From Anoxybacterium sp963668245 (lineage in GTDB: Bacteria > Bacillota > Clostridia > Peptostreptococcales > Anaerovoracaceae): 64,000 nt of DNA. The notes beneath the pieces are model-generated. The model was not told where the DNA came from, did not search any database, and saw nothing but the letters and a program-made list of their open reading frames with translations. Both the position numbers and the translations under genes were made by a program. Of the stretch, positions 44,436 to 51,880 are shown piece after piece. Where the stretch lies: assembly GCA_963668245.2 (NCBI GenBank), contig OY764195.2, forward strand, positions 930,001-994,000. The letters are read 5' to 3'. Numbering within the stretch: position 1 is the stretch's first letter; every line of letters begins with the position of its first letter.

Positions 44436-45747
44436 TATCACAATTGCAGTAGTTGGACTTGGCTATGTGGGGCTGCCGATTGCAGTATCTTTTGCAGAAA
44501 AAGGTATTCAGACAATTGCTTATGACAACAATTGCAGCAAAATTGAATTGTACAATCAATGTATCGATCCAACCAATGAGATCGGAAGTGAGCGGTTAAA
44601 ACAGCTTCTATTAACTCCAGCAGATGACAATCGCCTTATTTTTACTTCAGAGCAATCGGAACTGGCAAAGGCAAACTTTTATATTGTGACAGTACCAACA
44701 CCAGTCAATCAAGACAATACACCTAATTTGATGCCAGTTTTGACAGCGAGCGATTCGGTTGGACAGGTATTAAAAGCAGGGGACATTGTAGTATATGAAT
44801 CGACCGTTTATCCTGGGGTGACAGAAGAACTTTGCCTGCCTGTTTTAGAAAAAATCTCTGGATTAGTTTGTGGGAAAGATTTTAAGATTGGATATTCGCC
44901 AGAGCGGATCAATCCTGCAGACAATCAGCATAAAATACACAATATTACGAAAGTGGTTTCTGGTATGGATGAAGATTCCTTGGAGAAAATCGCGGAGGTT
45001 TATGAAGTCGTTGTCGAAGCAGGGATCTATAAAGCGGAATCCATAAAGGTTGCCGAAGCTGCTAAAGTAATCGAAAATTCGCAAAGAGATATCAACATCG
45101 CTTTTATGAATGAACTTTCTATCATATTTGATAAAATGGGAATTGATACCCAAGCAGTTTTAAAAGCTGCTTCGACCAAATGGAATTTTCTTAATTTTAC
45201 GCCGGGACTTGTGGGGGGACATTGTATTGGGGTTGACCCATACTATTTAACGTATAAAGCACAATTGATGGGTTATTCTCCAGAAGTTATACTGGCAGGC
45301 AGAAATATTAATGACCAAATGGGGAAGCATATTGCAGAAAAAACGGTCAAAAAGATGATTGAGGCAGATATACCAATTAAGGGCTCAAAAGTGGGAATAC
45401 TGGGATTAACCTTTAAAGAGAATTGTGGTGACCTTAGAAATTCTAAAGTAGCGGATATTATTGATGAGCTCCGAGAGTATGGTGTAGAAACCATTGTTAC
45501 AGATTGTGAAGCGGATCGGGATCAGGCAATAGCTGAATATGATGTAAAGTTGATTGAGTTAAGCCAAATGGCTGATCTTGACGCAGTCATTGTTGCCGTT
45601 GCACACGATTGTTATAAAAGCCTAACCTTACAGCAATTGGCGGGAATGTGCAGAGGAAAAATGGCATCAAATCGTGTTTTGATTGATGTGAAAGGGATTT
45701 TTGACCGTCAAAAAGCGCAAAACGAATTTTTATATTGGAGATTATAA
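44413..45747 (+). CDS. Nucleotide-sugar 6-dehydrogenase (TviB/WbpO-like)
   Basis: 444 aa, UDP-glucose/GDP-mannose dehydrogenase superfamily. NAD motif GLGYVGLPIAVSFAEKG, catalytic cysteine in GGHCIGVDPYYLT (about residue 271), and KVGILGLTFKENCGDLRNS. The YYLTYKAQ variant after the catalytic cysteine is characteristic of the TviB/WbpO group that oxidises UDP-HexNAc rather than UDP-glucose. The product would be a UDP-HexNAc uronic acid, a natural substrate for an AsnB-like amidotransferase. The exact hexosamine is not certain. Confidence 0.88.
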   Translation: MKNYIRNNITIAVVGLGYVGLPIAVSFAEKGIQTIAYDNNCSKIELYNQCIDPTNEIGSERLKQLLLTPADDNRLIFTSEQSELAKANFYIVTVPTPVNQDNTPNLMPVLTASDSVGQVLKAGDIVVYESTVYPGVTEELCLPVLEKISGLVCGKDFKIGYSPERINPADNQHKIHNITKVVSGMDEDSLEKIAEVYEVVVEAGIYKAESIKVAEAAKVIENSQRDINIAFMNELSIIFDKMGIDTQAVLKAASTKWNFLNFTPGLVGGHCIGVDPYYLTYKAQLMGYSPEVILAGRNINDQMGKHIAEKTVKKMIEADIPIKGSKVGILGLTFKENCGDLRNSKVADIIDELREYGVETIVTDCEADRDQAIAEYDVKLIELSQMADLDAVIVAVAHDCYKSLTLQQLAGMCRGKMASNRVLIDVKGIFDRQKAQNEFLYWRL

Positions 45748-45748
45748 T

Positions 45749-46756
45749 ATGAGAGTATTAGTTACAGGAGCCGCTGGTTTTATTGGGTTCCACATGGCAA
45801 AAAGATTGTTAAAAGAAGGCTATGAGGTCATAGGGTATGATTGTCTGAATGATTACTATGATGTGAATATCAAACATTCGCGTCTTGAGATTTTAAAACA
45901 GGAAGGCACGTTTACCTTTGTGAAGGGATTTTTGGAAGAGAAGGCTTCTTTACATTCTGTCTTTTTATCGTATCATCCAGAATACGTAATTCATTTAGCT
46001 GCTCAGGCAGGTGTACGTTACAGTCTTGAAAATCCAGATGCCTATATACAATCCAATATAGCGGGATTTTTAAATATATTGGAAGAATGCAGAGAAAATA
46101 AAGTGAAGCACTTGGTGTATGCATCGTCCAGCTCGGTTTATGGTGGAAACACAAAACTGCCGTTTTCTACTTTGGATAGCGTGGATCATCCGATTAGCCT
46201 TTATGCGGCGACGAAAAAATCAAATGAACTCATGGCACATGCATATAGTCATCTTTTTCAAATTCCCACCACGGGTCTTCGCTTTTTCACCGTCTATGGA
46301 CCTTTTGGAAGACCTGACATGGCGTTGTTTTTATTTGCAAAGGCAATTTTTGAAGGAGAGCCAATCAAGGTATTTAATCATGGAAAGATGATTAGAGACT
46401 TCACGTATATCGATGATATCATTGAAGGGATCTTGCGCGTTCTAACACATATTCCCGTTGCTGATAAAATGGCAGAGGATAACGGCGATGCTGGAAGCAG
46501 TGCGGTAGCACCATATAAGGTATATAACATTGGAAATAACAATCCTGTTGAGTTAGAGCATTATATCGAAACACTGGAGAAACATATTGGGAAAAAAGCA
46601 ATAAAGGAATATTTGCCAATGCAGGCAGGTGATGTTCCAAAAACATGTGCAGATGTCAGTGATTTAATGCGTGATGTTGGTTTTAAACCTGAAACCTCAG
46701 TAGAAAAAGGGATTTCTGAATTTGTCAATTGGTACAAGGAATATTACAGACTATGA
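45749..46756 (+). CDS. NAD-dependent epimerase, UDP-glucuronate 4-epimerase-like
   Basis: 335 aa, extended SDR. N-terminal GAAGFIGFHMAKRLL, CLNDYYDVNIKHSRLEIL, catalytic YAATKKSNELMAHAYS, then TVYGPFGRPDMALFLFAKAI and MIRDFTYIDDIIEGI. This set is typical of UDP-glucuronic acid 4-epimerases (UDP-GlcA to UDP-GalA), although UDP-HexNAc or HexNAc-uronate could be the substrate since the dehydrogenase next door looks HexNAc-type. ATG 45749 follows TTGGAG. The in-frame start at 45701 lies inside the previous gene. Confidence 0.87.
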   Translation: MRVLVTGAAGFIGFHMAKRLLKEGYEVIGYDCLNDYYDVNIKHSRLEILKQEGTFTFVKGFLEEKASLHSVFLSYHPEYVIHLAAQAGVRYSLENPDAYIQSNIAGFLNILEECRENKVKHLVYASSSSVYGGNTKLPFSTLDSVDHPISLYAATKKSNELMAHAYSHLFQIPTTGLRFFTVYGPFGRPDMALFLFAKAIFEGEPIKVFNHGKMIRDFTYIDDIIEGILRVLTHIPVADKMAEDNGDAGSSAVAPYKVYNIGNNNPVELEHYIETLEKHIGKKAIKEYLPMQAGDVPKTCADVSDLMRDVGFKPETSVEKGISEFVNWYKEYYRL

Positions 46757-47853
46757 AAAAAATATTGATTCTTGGCAATAACGATATCGGTCTATATAAC
46801 TTTAGAAGAGAACTGGTAGAGCGTCTAATCTCTGATGGGCACCAAGTGATTTTTTCCGTACCTTATGGAGAAAAAGTCCCTTTTCTCATTGAATCTGGTG
46901 CAACGTACTTTCCGATTGATATCAACCGAAGAGGAAAAAGCATTGCAGAAGATTTTTTGATATACAAAAAGTATCAAAAACTTTTGAAGAGCTTGAAGCC
47001 AGATCTAGTATTGACTTATACCATCAAACCAAATATTTATGGTGGAATTGCCGCTTCGAAAGTTGGCATCCCTTGTATTGCAACGATAACTGGGCTGGGA
47101 ACTGCCTTGCAGGGCAAAGGCATGGGAACCAAAGCAATCCAGTGGTTGTATCGTTATGGGCTGAGGAAAAACCGATGGGTATTTTTCCAAAACCAGAATA
47201 ATAGAGAATATTTTATTACAAATAAAATGACGAAAAAATCTAATATTGTAGTTGTCCCGGGGTCAGGTGTAAATGTGAATTCGTATCAGGATGAAAAGAT
47301 TCCGCATCAAACCATCAATTTCCTATTCATTGCTAGGCTCATGAAGGAAAAAGGGATAGATGAATTTTTGGATGCTGCAATGGAAATCAAAATAAGATAT
47401 CCTCATACAGTGTTTCAAGTGCTGGGGTTTTATGATGAACTGATCTATCAAGAAAAGATTGAAAATCTTGTGTCAGAGGGAATCATTGAATACTTAGGGG
47501 TTTCAAATGACACGCGAGAACAGATGGCGATGGCGGACTGTATTGTACTCCCTTCTTACCACGAAGGGATGTCCAATGTGCTTCTTGAAGGAGCAGCTTC
47601 TGGGCTGCCTTTAATTGCAACCAATATTAGCGGATGCAAGGAAGCCATTGAACATGGTAAAACCGGATTTTTATGTGAAAGCAAGAGTGCTTCTAGTTTG
47701 GTTGAGGCCATGGAGATTTTCTTGGCGTTGACTTCAGAGGAGCGAAGAGAGATGGGACGACTTGGAAGAGAAAAAATGATTCGCGAATTTGACCGAAGGA
47801 TCGTTGTAAATCGATATGTAGAATGTATCGAGTCAGTATGGAATGAGATGTAG
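46753..47853 (+). CDS. Glycosyltransferase, GT4 family (PglA-like)
   Basis: 366 aa. N-terminal LILGNNDIGLYNFRRELVE, TYTIKPNIYGGIAAS, ATITGLGTALQGKG and C-terminal LPSYHEGMSNVLLEGAASG (E(x7)E site). This signature belongs to the PglA-type GT4 enzymes that add the second sugar to undecaprenyl-PP-bacillosamine-like lipids, fitting its place directly before the PglC-like gene. ATG overlaps the stop of the epimerase gene (ATGA). It probably acts immediately after PglC. Confidence 0.85.
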   Translation: MKKILILGNNDIGLYNFRRELVERLISDGHQVIFSVPYGEKVPFLIESGATYFPIDINRRGKSIAEDFLIYKKYQKLLKSLKPDLVLTYTIKPNIYGGIAASKVGIPCIATITGLGTALQGKGMGTKAIQWLYRYGLRKNRWVFFQNQNNREYFITNKMTKKSNIVVVPGSGVNVNSYQDEKIPHQTINFLFIARLMKEKGIDEFLDAAMEIKIRYPHTVFQVLGFYDELIYQEKIENLVSEGIIEYLGVSNDTREQMAMADCIVLPSYHEGMSNVLLEGAASGLPLIATNISGCKEAIEHGKTGFLCESKSASSLVEAMEIFLALTSEERREMGRLGREKMIREFDRRIVVNRYVECIESVWNEM

Positions 47854-47866
47854 GAGACAAAATTTC

Positions 47867-48481
47867 ATGAGTAGTTTTTTGAAACGAGCAGTTGACTTTA
47901 TTTTGGCTCTTTTGATGGTAATCTTGTTGTCCCCTTTGTTTCTTCTTCTCTACTTTCTTTGTAGATGGAAGCTTGGAAAACCTGTGTTTTTTAGACAAAA
48001 ACGACCTGGGAAAGATGCAAAGGTTTTTACCATGTATAAATTTCGAAGTATGACAGATGAAAAAACAGCAGATGGGATATTGCTAGCTGATGAAAATCGT
48101 TTAACAGACTTTGGACTGTTTCTCCGTAAGACCAGTCTCGATGAATTGCCGGAGATCTTTAATATCCTAAAAGGAGATATGAGCTTTGTGGGTCCAAGAC
48201 CGCTGCTGGTACAATACTTGCCACGATACAGCAAAGAACAAGCAAGACGTCATGTTGTAAAACCGGGATTGACTGGATGGGCACAGGTCAATGGGAGAAA
48301 TGCAATAAGCTGGGAAGAGAAGTTTCAATTAGATGTTTGGTATGTGGACCATTGGTCTCTTTTTTTAGATTTGAAAATTCTTTGGAAAACTTTTTCTGTT
48401 GTTTGGAAACGCCATGGAATCAGTGCAGAAGGCGAAGCTACCATCGGTGAATTTATGGGGAGTTCAGAGGAGAATATATGA
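47867..48481 (+). CDS. pglC: Initiating phosphoglycosyltransferase (PglC-like)
   Basis: 204 aa, monotopic phosphoglycosyltransferase. A single N-terminal re-entrant/membrane helix (FILALLMVILLSPLFLLLYFL), then PVFFRQKRPGKDAKVF, MYKFRSMTDEK, the catalytic Asp-Glu pair in LDELPEI (about residues 92-93), and GDMSFVGPRPLL. The short length, without extra membrane helices, marks it as PglC-type rather than the larger WbaP/CpsE type. It transfers a sugar phosphate from a UDP-sugar to undecaprenyl phosphate, starting the glycan. ATG 47867 has AGGAG upstream. The start at 47843 lies in the previous gene. Confidence 0.92.
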   Translation: MSSFLKRAVDFILALLMVILLSPLFLLLYFLCRWKLGKPVFFRQKRPGKDAKVFTMYKFRSMTDEKTADGILLADENRLTDFGLFLRKTSLDELPEIFNILKGDMSFVGPRPLLVQYLPRYSKEQARRHVVKPGLTGWAQVNGRNAISWEEKFQLDVWYVDHWSLFLDLKILWKTFSVVWKRHGISAEGEATIGEFMGSSEENI

Positions 48482-49125
48482 AGCAAATAGTAATCCTTGG
48501 AGCAGGTGGGAATACGAAAGTAATTCTGGATATTGTAAAAGCGCGAATAGCGCTAGGGGAAAAGATTGGGATCAGAGGAATTTTGGACGATGACATTTCA
48601 AAAACAGAACTTTGCGGGATTCCTATCATTGGGAAGATAAGTAATGTTTTGGATCTTGCAGCAGATCAATCAATTTGGTTTCTCAATGGGATTGGAAGCA
48701 ATCTTCTGAGAGAAGAAATGGTCAATCGTTATGGCGTGGAAATCCGTTATGACACGGCAGTACACCCTAGTGCCATAATGGGGAGCGATGTTGTCGTTGG
48801 GCATGGGACTGTGATTATGCCTAGGGTAGTAATCAATTCAGGAACAACCATTGGGAATCATGTGATTTTAAACACGGGGTCTATCATCGAGCATGACAAT
48901 CGGATTGGTGATTTTGCTCATTTGGCTTCGGGAACGGTGACCGCTGGAAATGTTTCTGTTGGCAAGGGTGCTATGCTTGGCACAGGAACGAGAGTGATAC
49001 AAGGGATTTCTATTGGTGAAAAGGCAACCGTGGGAGCTGGCGCGGTAGTTATCAATGATATTGCTGGTAGCTGCACTGTTGTAGGCATTCCTGCAAAGGC
49101 CATAAAAAGAGGGAAAGAAGATTAG
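48478..49125 (+). CDS. pglD: Acetyltransferase, PglD/NeuD family
   Basis: 215 aa. Rossmann-like N-terminus IVILGAGGNTKVILDIVKA, then a hexapeptide left-handed beta-helix (VVVGHGTVIMPRVVINS, ILNTGSIIEHDNRIGDFAHL) with the catalytic-type histidine in IEHDN, ending VVGIPAKAIKR. PglD acetylates UDP-4-amino-4,6-dideoxy-GlcNAc to UDP-diNAc-bacillosamine. Placement between PglC-like and PglE-like genes with 4-nt overlap supports that role. NeuD-like alternatives are possible. Confidence 0.85.
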   Translation: MKQIVILGAGGNTKVILDIVKARIALGEKIGIRGILDDDISKTELCGIPIIGKISNVLDLAADQSIWFLNGIGSNLLREEMVNRYGVEIRYDTAVHPSAIMGSDVVVGHGTVIMPRVVINSGTTIGNHVILNTGSIIEHDNRIGDFAHLASGTVTAGNVSVGKGAMLGTGTRVIQGISIGEKATVGAGAVVINDIAGSCTVVGIPAKAIKRGKED

Positions 49126-49128
49126 AAT

Positions 49129-50271
49129 ATGAACAAGCAAATACCATTAAGCACACCAAACTTAAACCTCAGTATCGTAGAAAATTTGAAGGAATGTATT
49201 GAAACTGGATGGGTTTCAACTGGGGGAAGATTTATTGGTGAATTCGAAAATAAACTAGCGTCCTATGTTGGCATGAATGATGCGGTATCAACACAGAGCG
49301 GTACAGCGGGATTGCACTTAGCTTTAAGAGCATTAGGTGTTACAGCAGGCGATAAAGTTGTTGTACCAACACTTACTTTTGTTGCCGCGGTCAATCCTGT
49401 CATTTATCAAAGCGCAACACCGGTTTTTATGGATTGTGATGATACTCTTTGTATGAATCCAGATAAATTGGAAGCGTATCTGGAACAACACCATTCTGAA
49501 GTCAAAGCAATCATCGTGGTTCATATTTTTGGAAATTTAGCCAATATGGATAGAATCATGGAAGTCGCGCAGCGTTATTGGATTCCAGTCATTGAAGATG
49601 CAACTGAGGCCCTTGGAACCTTTGTAACGGCAGGAAAGTATAGCGGAAAGTATGCCGGAACAATTGGAGATATCGGTGTCTATTCTTTTAATGCGAATAA
49701 AATCATTACCACTGGCGGAGGAGGAATGATTGTTTCTAATGACTATGAAAAGTTAGAAAAGATGAGGCATCTTAGTATTACGGCAAAAACAGACTCATTA
49801 TTTTTTATTCATGATGAAGTTGGATATAATTATAGAATGTTAAACTTACAAGCTGCGCTTGGGGTATCTCAACTAGATGAAATTGAAACATTCATTGCTA
49901 CTAAGATTTGCAATTATAGAATCTATCAGCAAAACTTGTCTGGTATAGAGGGGCTGCACGTTCTTCCGTTCAATGAGGACATTCGAGCAAATCATTGGTT
50001 CTATTCACTGTGTATAGATGAAACAAAGTTTGGTATGAACCGCGATCAATTGATGGAGAAACTGATTCAACGAGGAATACAATGTAGACCAATATGGAGA
50101 CTAATCCATAAACTCAAACCTTATGAGAGCTATGAAGCATATCAAATTGAGCAAGCCATTTGGTATGAAAGGAATGTACTGAATGTCCCATGCTCGACGA
50201 ATCTCACAGAAGAAGATGTGAATGATGTTTGCAAAACAATTATAGCTATAAAAAAAGACACTCTGCAATAA
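49129..50271 (+). CDS. LegC/PglE-type sugar 4-aminotransferase
   Basis: 380 aa, PLP-dependent DegT/DnrJ/EryC1 family. ETGWVSTGGRFIGEFE, STQSGTAGLHLALRALG, IEDATEALG, and FNANKIITTGGGGM with PLP-lysine at about residue 191. LegC/PglE enzymes aminate UDP-2-acetamido-4-keto-2,4,6-trideoxyhexose. The needed 4,6-dehydratase is the partial gene at 62959. The stop codon TAA is exactly the copy of the 3-bp target duplicated by the insertion sequence that follows, so the insertion left the protein intact. Confidence 0.87.
   Translation: MNKQIPLSTPNLNLSIVENLKECIETGWVSTGGRFIGEFENKLASYVGMNDAVSTQSGTAGLHLALRALGVTAGDKVVVPTLTFVAAVNPVIYQSATPVFMDCDDTLCMNPDKLEAYLEQHHSEVKAIIVVHIFGNLANMDRIMEVAQRYWIPVIEDATEALGTFVTAGKYSGKYAGTIGDIGVYSFNANKIITTGGGGMIVSNDYEKLEKMRHLSITAKTDSLFFIHDEVGYNYRMLNLQAALGVSQLDEIETFIATKICNYRIYQQNLSGIEGLHVLPFNEDIRANHWFYSLCIDETKFGMNRDQLMEKLIQRGIQCRPIWRLIHKLKPYESYEAYQIEQAIWYERNVLNVPCSTNLTEEDVNDVCKTIIAIKKDTLQ
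50251..50263 (+). terminator. Left arm of the operon terminator, separated by the IS
   Basis: AAAAAAGACACTC (50251-50263) pairs with GAGCGTCTTTTTT (51804-51816) at 12 of 13 positions. Removing the IS and one TAA brings the arms together around a 13-nt loop followed by T-rich sequence. The arm overlaps the last codons of the aminotransferase gene. Confidence 0.65.
50269..50271. repeat. 3-bp target-site duplication (TAA)
   Basis: TAA lies immediately before the left IS end, and TAA (51796-51798) immediately after the right end. Three-bp duplications are usual for IS3-family elements. The left copy is the aminotransferase stop codon. Confidence 0.75.
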
Positions 50272-50298
50272 TGAGGCGACCCCAATAAGTTAGACTTT

Positions 50299-50329
50299 AT
50301 AGCGTAGTAGTTTTAAGCTGCTACGCTAT
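50299..50329. terminator. Hairpin at the transposase 3' end of the IS
   Basis: ATAGCGTAGTAG (50299-50310) pairs with CTGCTACGCTAT (50318-50329) with one G-T wobble around a 7-nt loop. It lies between the left inverted repeat and the orfB stop. It probably ends transposase transcription or shields it from outside transcripts. Confidence 0.6.
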
Positions 50330-50332
50330 CTC

Positions 50333-51133
50333 TTATGCAGCAGATAGGCTAAGCCTGTATTCTACAGGACTCATCCATCCTAGCTTCTCCTTAATCCTCT
50401 GCTCGTTGTAGTATTTAATATACTTCTCTATGGCATCTTTGAGTTCTTCATAGCTGCAGTAAACCACCCCATAATACATTTCCTGCTTCAAAATTCCGAA
50501 GAAGTTTTCGATAGGTGAATTATCTATGCAGTTTCCTTTACGTGACATACTCTGAAATATCCTATTCGCTTTTAGCGCGTGTCCATATGCCTTCATCTGG
50601 TATGCCCAGCCTTGATCAGAGTGAAAAGTTCTTCTGTATTTACAGTCCGAGGTGACTTCTATCGCCTCACTTAAAGCGTTCATCACATTCTCGCTTGATG
50701 GTCTTTGAGAAATACCATAGCTTAGGATTTCTCTATTGCATAAATCCATAAATGGATCCAGATAGAGTTTCTTGATATTCATTTTCCCTTTTTCATCAAC
50801 TTCATAGTACTTGAATTCGGTTGTGTCTGTAGTAACCTTTTGGTGGGGAATACTAGTATCAAAACGTCTGTTAATTCTGTTAGATGCAATCTTTCCTACT
50901 TTACCTTTGTAGGAGCTGTATTTACGACTTTTGCGTGTAAAAGAGGTCACCTGAAGATTAAGCTTTTGTACAATCCGCTGAACTTTCTTCTTGTTGATAA
51001 TCATTCCTTGCTTTCTCAGTTCCCCATGAATTCTACGATAGCCAAAATCTTTATGCTCCTTACGCAGTTCCAAAATCGTTTGTTCTAATTTCTGGCTTGG
51101 ATTTTCTCTTTCAAAACGCTTCTGCCAATACAT
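50333..51133 (-). CDS. IS3-family transposase OrfB (DDE integrase core)
   Basis: 266 aa from its first ATG. An HTH_21-like start (ERENPSQKLEQTILELRKEHKDFGYRRIHGEL) is followed by the rve/DDE core: TTDTTEFKYY (first Asp), FHSDQGWAYQ (second Asp), and NSPIENFFGILKQE (Glu). The frame is open upstream of this ATG, giving ...FKLKEILAITCFPKATYMYW, which is the normal OrfB N-terminus. The true product is therefore most likely the OrfAB fusion made by -1 frameshifting. Confidence 0.92.
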   Translation of the reverse strand: MYWQKRFERENPSQKLEQTILELRKEHKDFGYRRIHGELRKQGMIINKKKVQRIVQKLNLQVTSFTRKSRKYSSYKGKVGKIASNRINRRFDTSIPHQKVTTDTTEFKYYEVDEKGKMNIKKLYLDPFMDLCNREILSYGISQRPSSENVMNALSEAIEVTSDCKYRRTFHSDQGWAYQMKAYGHALKANRIFQSMSRKGNCIDNSPIENFFGILKQEMYYGVVYCSYEELKDAIEKYIKYYNEQRIKEKLGWMSPVEYRLSLSAA

Positions 51134-51174
51134 ATATGTTGCTTTGGGGAAACATGTAATTGCGAGAATCTCTT

Positions 51175-51738
51175 TTAACTTGAAGGATCCTCGGAGGCTG
51201 TGGATGATTCTCGCTTTTTGTTCAGAGCTGTTTCCTCTAAACGCAGCCTCCTCAGTTCTTTTAAATACGCGTTTTCAATCCTTAATTTTAAGAGTTCATC
51301 TTCAAGCTGTTTTACATACTCAGCGTTATTATCGCTGGATTCAGTAGTAGGTGTACTATCTTTTGGTTTATCCACTTCGCTTCGCCGTCCCTTCTGTTTG
51401 GGTTTTAGCGCATCAGGTCCTGCAGTTCGATAGTCATTTACCCACGTGCTAATTAGAGATGGATTATTCATCTCCACCAACAATGCCAGTTCCTGATAAG
51501 AAACCTCTGTAGTTAGATACAACTCTACCACATGAAGCTTAAAATCAAAAGAGTAAGCTTGCTTTTTTCGTTTTCTCATTAATCCATCAGGTCCAAACTC
51601 ATTGTATGCAGATACCCATTTTCGTAAGTCCCTTGTAGAAGGTATGTTATGTTTTTGCGATAGGAAAAGGAATCCCCCCTTTCCAGACAAATATTCCTGC
51701 ACAGCCTTCATCTTAAATTCATAACCATATTTTGCCAT
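51175..51738 (-). CDS. IS3-family OrfA (HTH protein)
   Basis: 187 aa. Two helix-turn-helix units (YEFKMKAVQEYLSGKGG... and FDFKLHVVELYLTTEVSYQEL) are typical of IS150-type OrfA, followed by a coiled-coil/leucine-zipper segment (YVKQLEDELLKLRIENAYLKEL). Binds the terminal inverted repeats and supplies the N-terminal part of the OrfAB transposase through frameshifting. A GGAGGTCGG site lies upstream on the minus strand. Confidence 0.9.
   Translation of the reverse strand: MAKYGYEFKMKAVQEYLSGKGGFLFLSQKHNIPSTRDLRKWVSAYNEFGPDGLMRKRKKQAYSFDFKLHVVELYLTTEVSYQELALLVEMNNPSLISTWVNDYRTAGPDALKPKQKGRRSEVDKPKDSTPTTESSDNNAEYVKQLEDELLKLRIENAYLKELRRLRLEETALNKKRESSTASEDPSS
51214..51220 (-). other. Predicted -1 frameshift site for OrfAB
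   Basis: On the minus strand the orfA codons AAC-AAA-AAG read through C-AAA-AAG. A slip of -1 here enters ARIIHSLRGSFKLKEIL, a frame open into OrfB. Confidence 0.6.
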
Positions 51739-51803
51739 GTAAAAACCGACCTCCCATCAGTTAGAGTTCTGGTCTAACTTTTGGGGGTCGGTTCATAATG
51801 TAC

Positions 51804-51816
51804 GAGCGTCTTTTTT
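51804..51816 (+). terminator. Right arm of the operon terminator, separated by the IS
   Basis: GAGCGTCTTTTTT is the partner of the arm at 50251-50263. Because both arms are A/T-tailed, the ancestral hairpin could also have served the convergent ligase-like gene on the minus strand. Confidence 0.65.
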
Positions 51817-51880
51817 ACATTTCTGTATCAAATGGGTTTTATAATAAAAGTGGTGGTTTCCATCACGAATGAAATTTTGA

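Larger units (their letters stand above)
50272..51795 (-). mobile_element. IS3-family insertion sequence, IS150 type, 1524 bp
   Basis: Terminal inverted repeats begin TGAGGCGACCCC (50272) and, on the other strand, TGAACCGACCCCC (51795), matching at 20 of 24 positions and ending 5'-TG...CA-3'. It contains orfA and orfB on the minus strand in frames offset by -1, a slippery C-AAA-AAG, and a 3-bp TAA duplication. The length fits IS150-type elements. The reading frames look intact, so it may be active. It is the only clear insertion sequence in the window. Confidence 0.92.
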
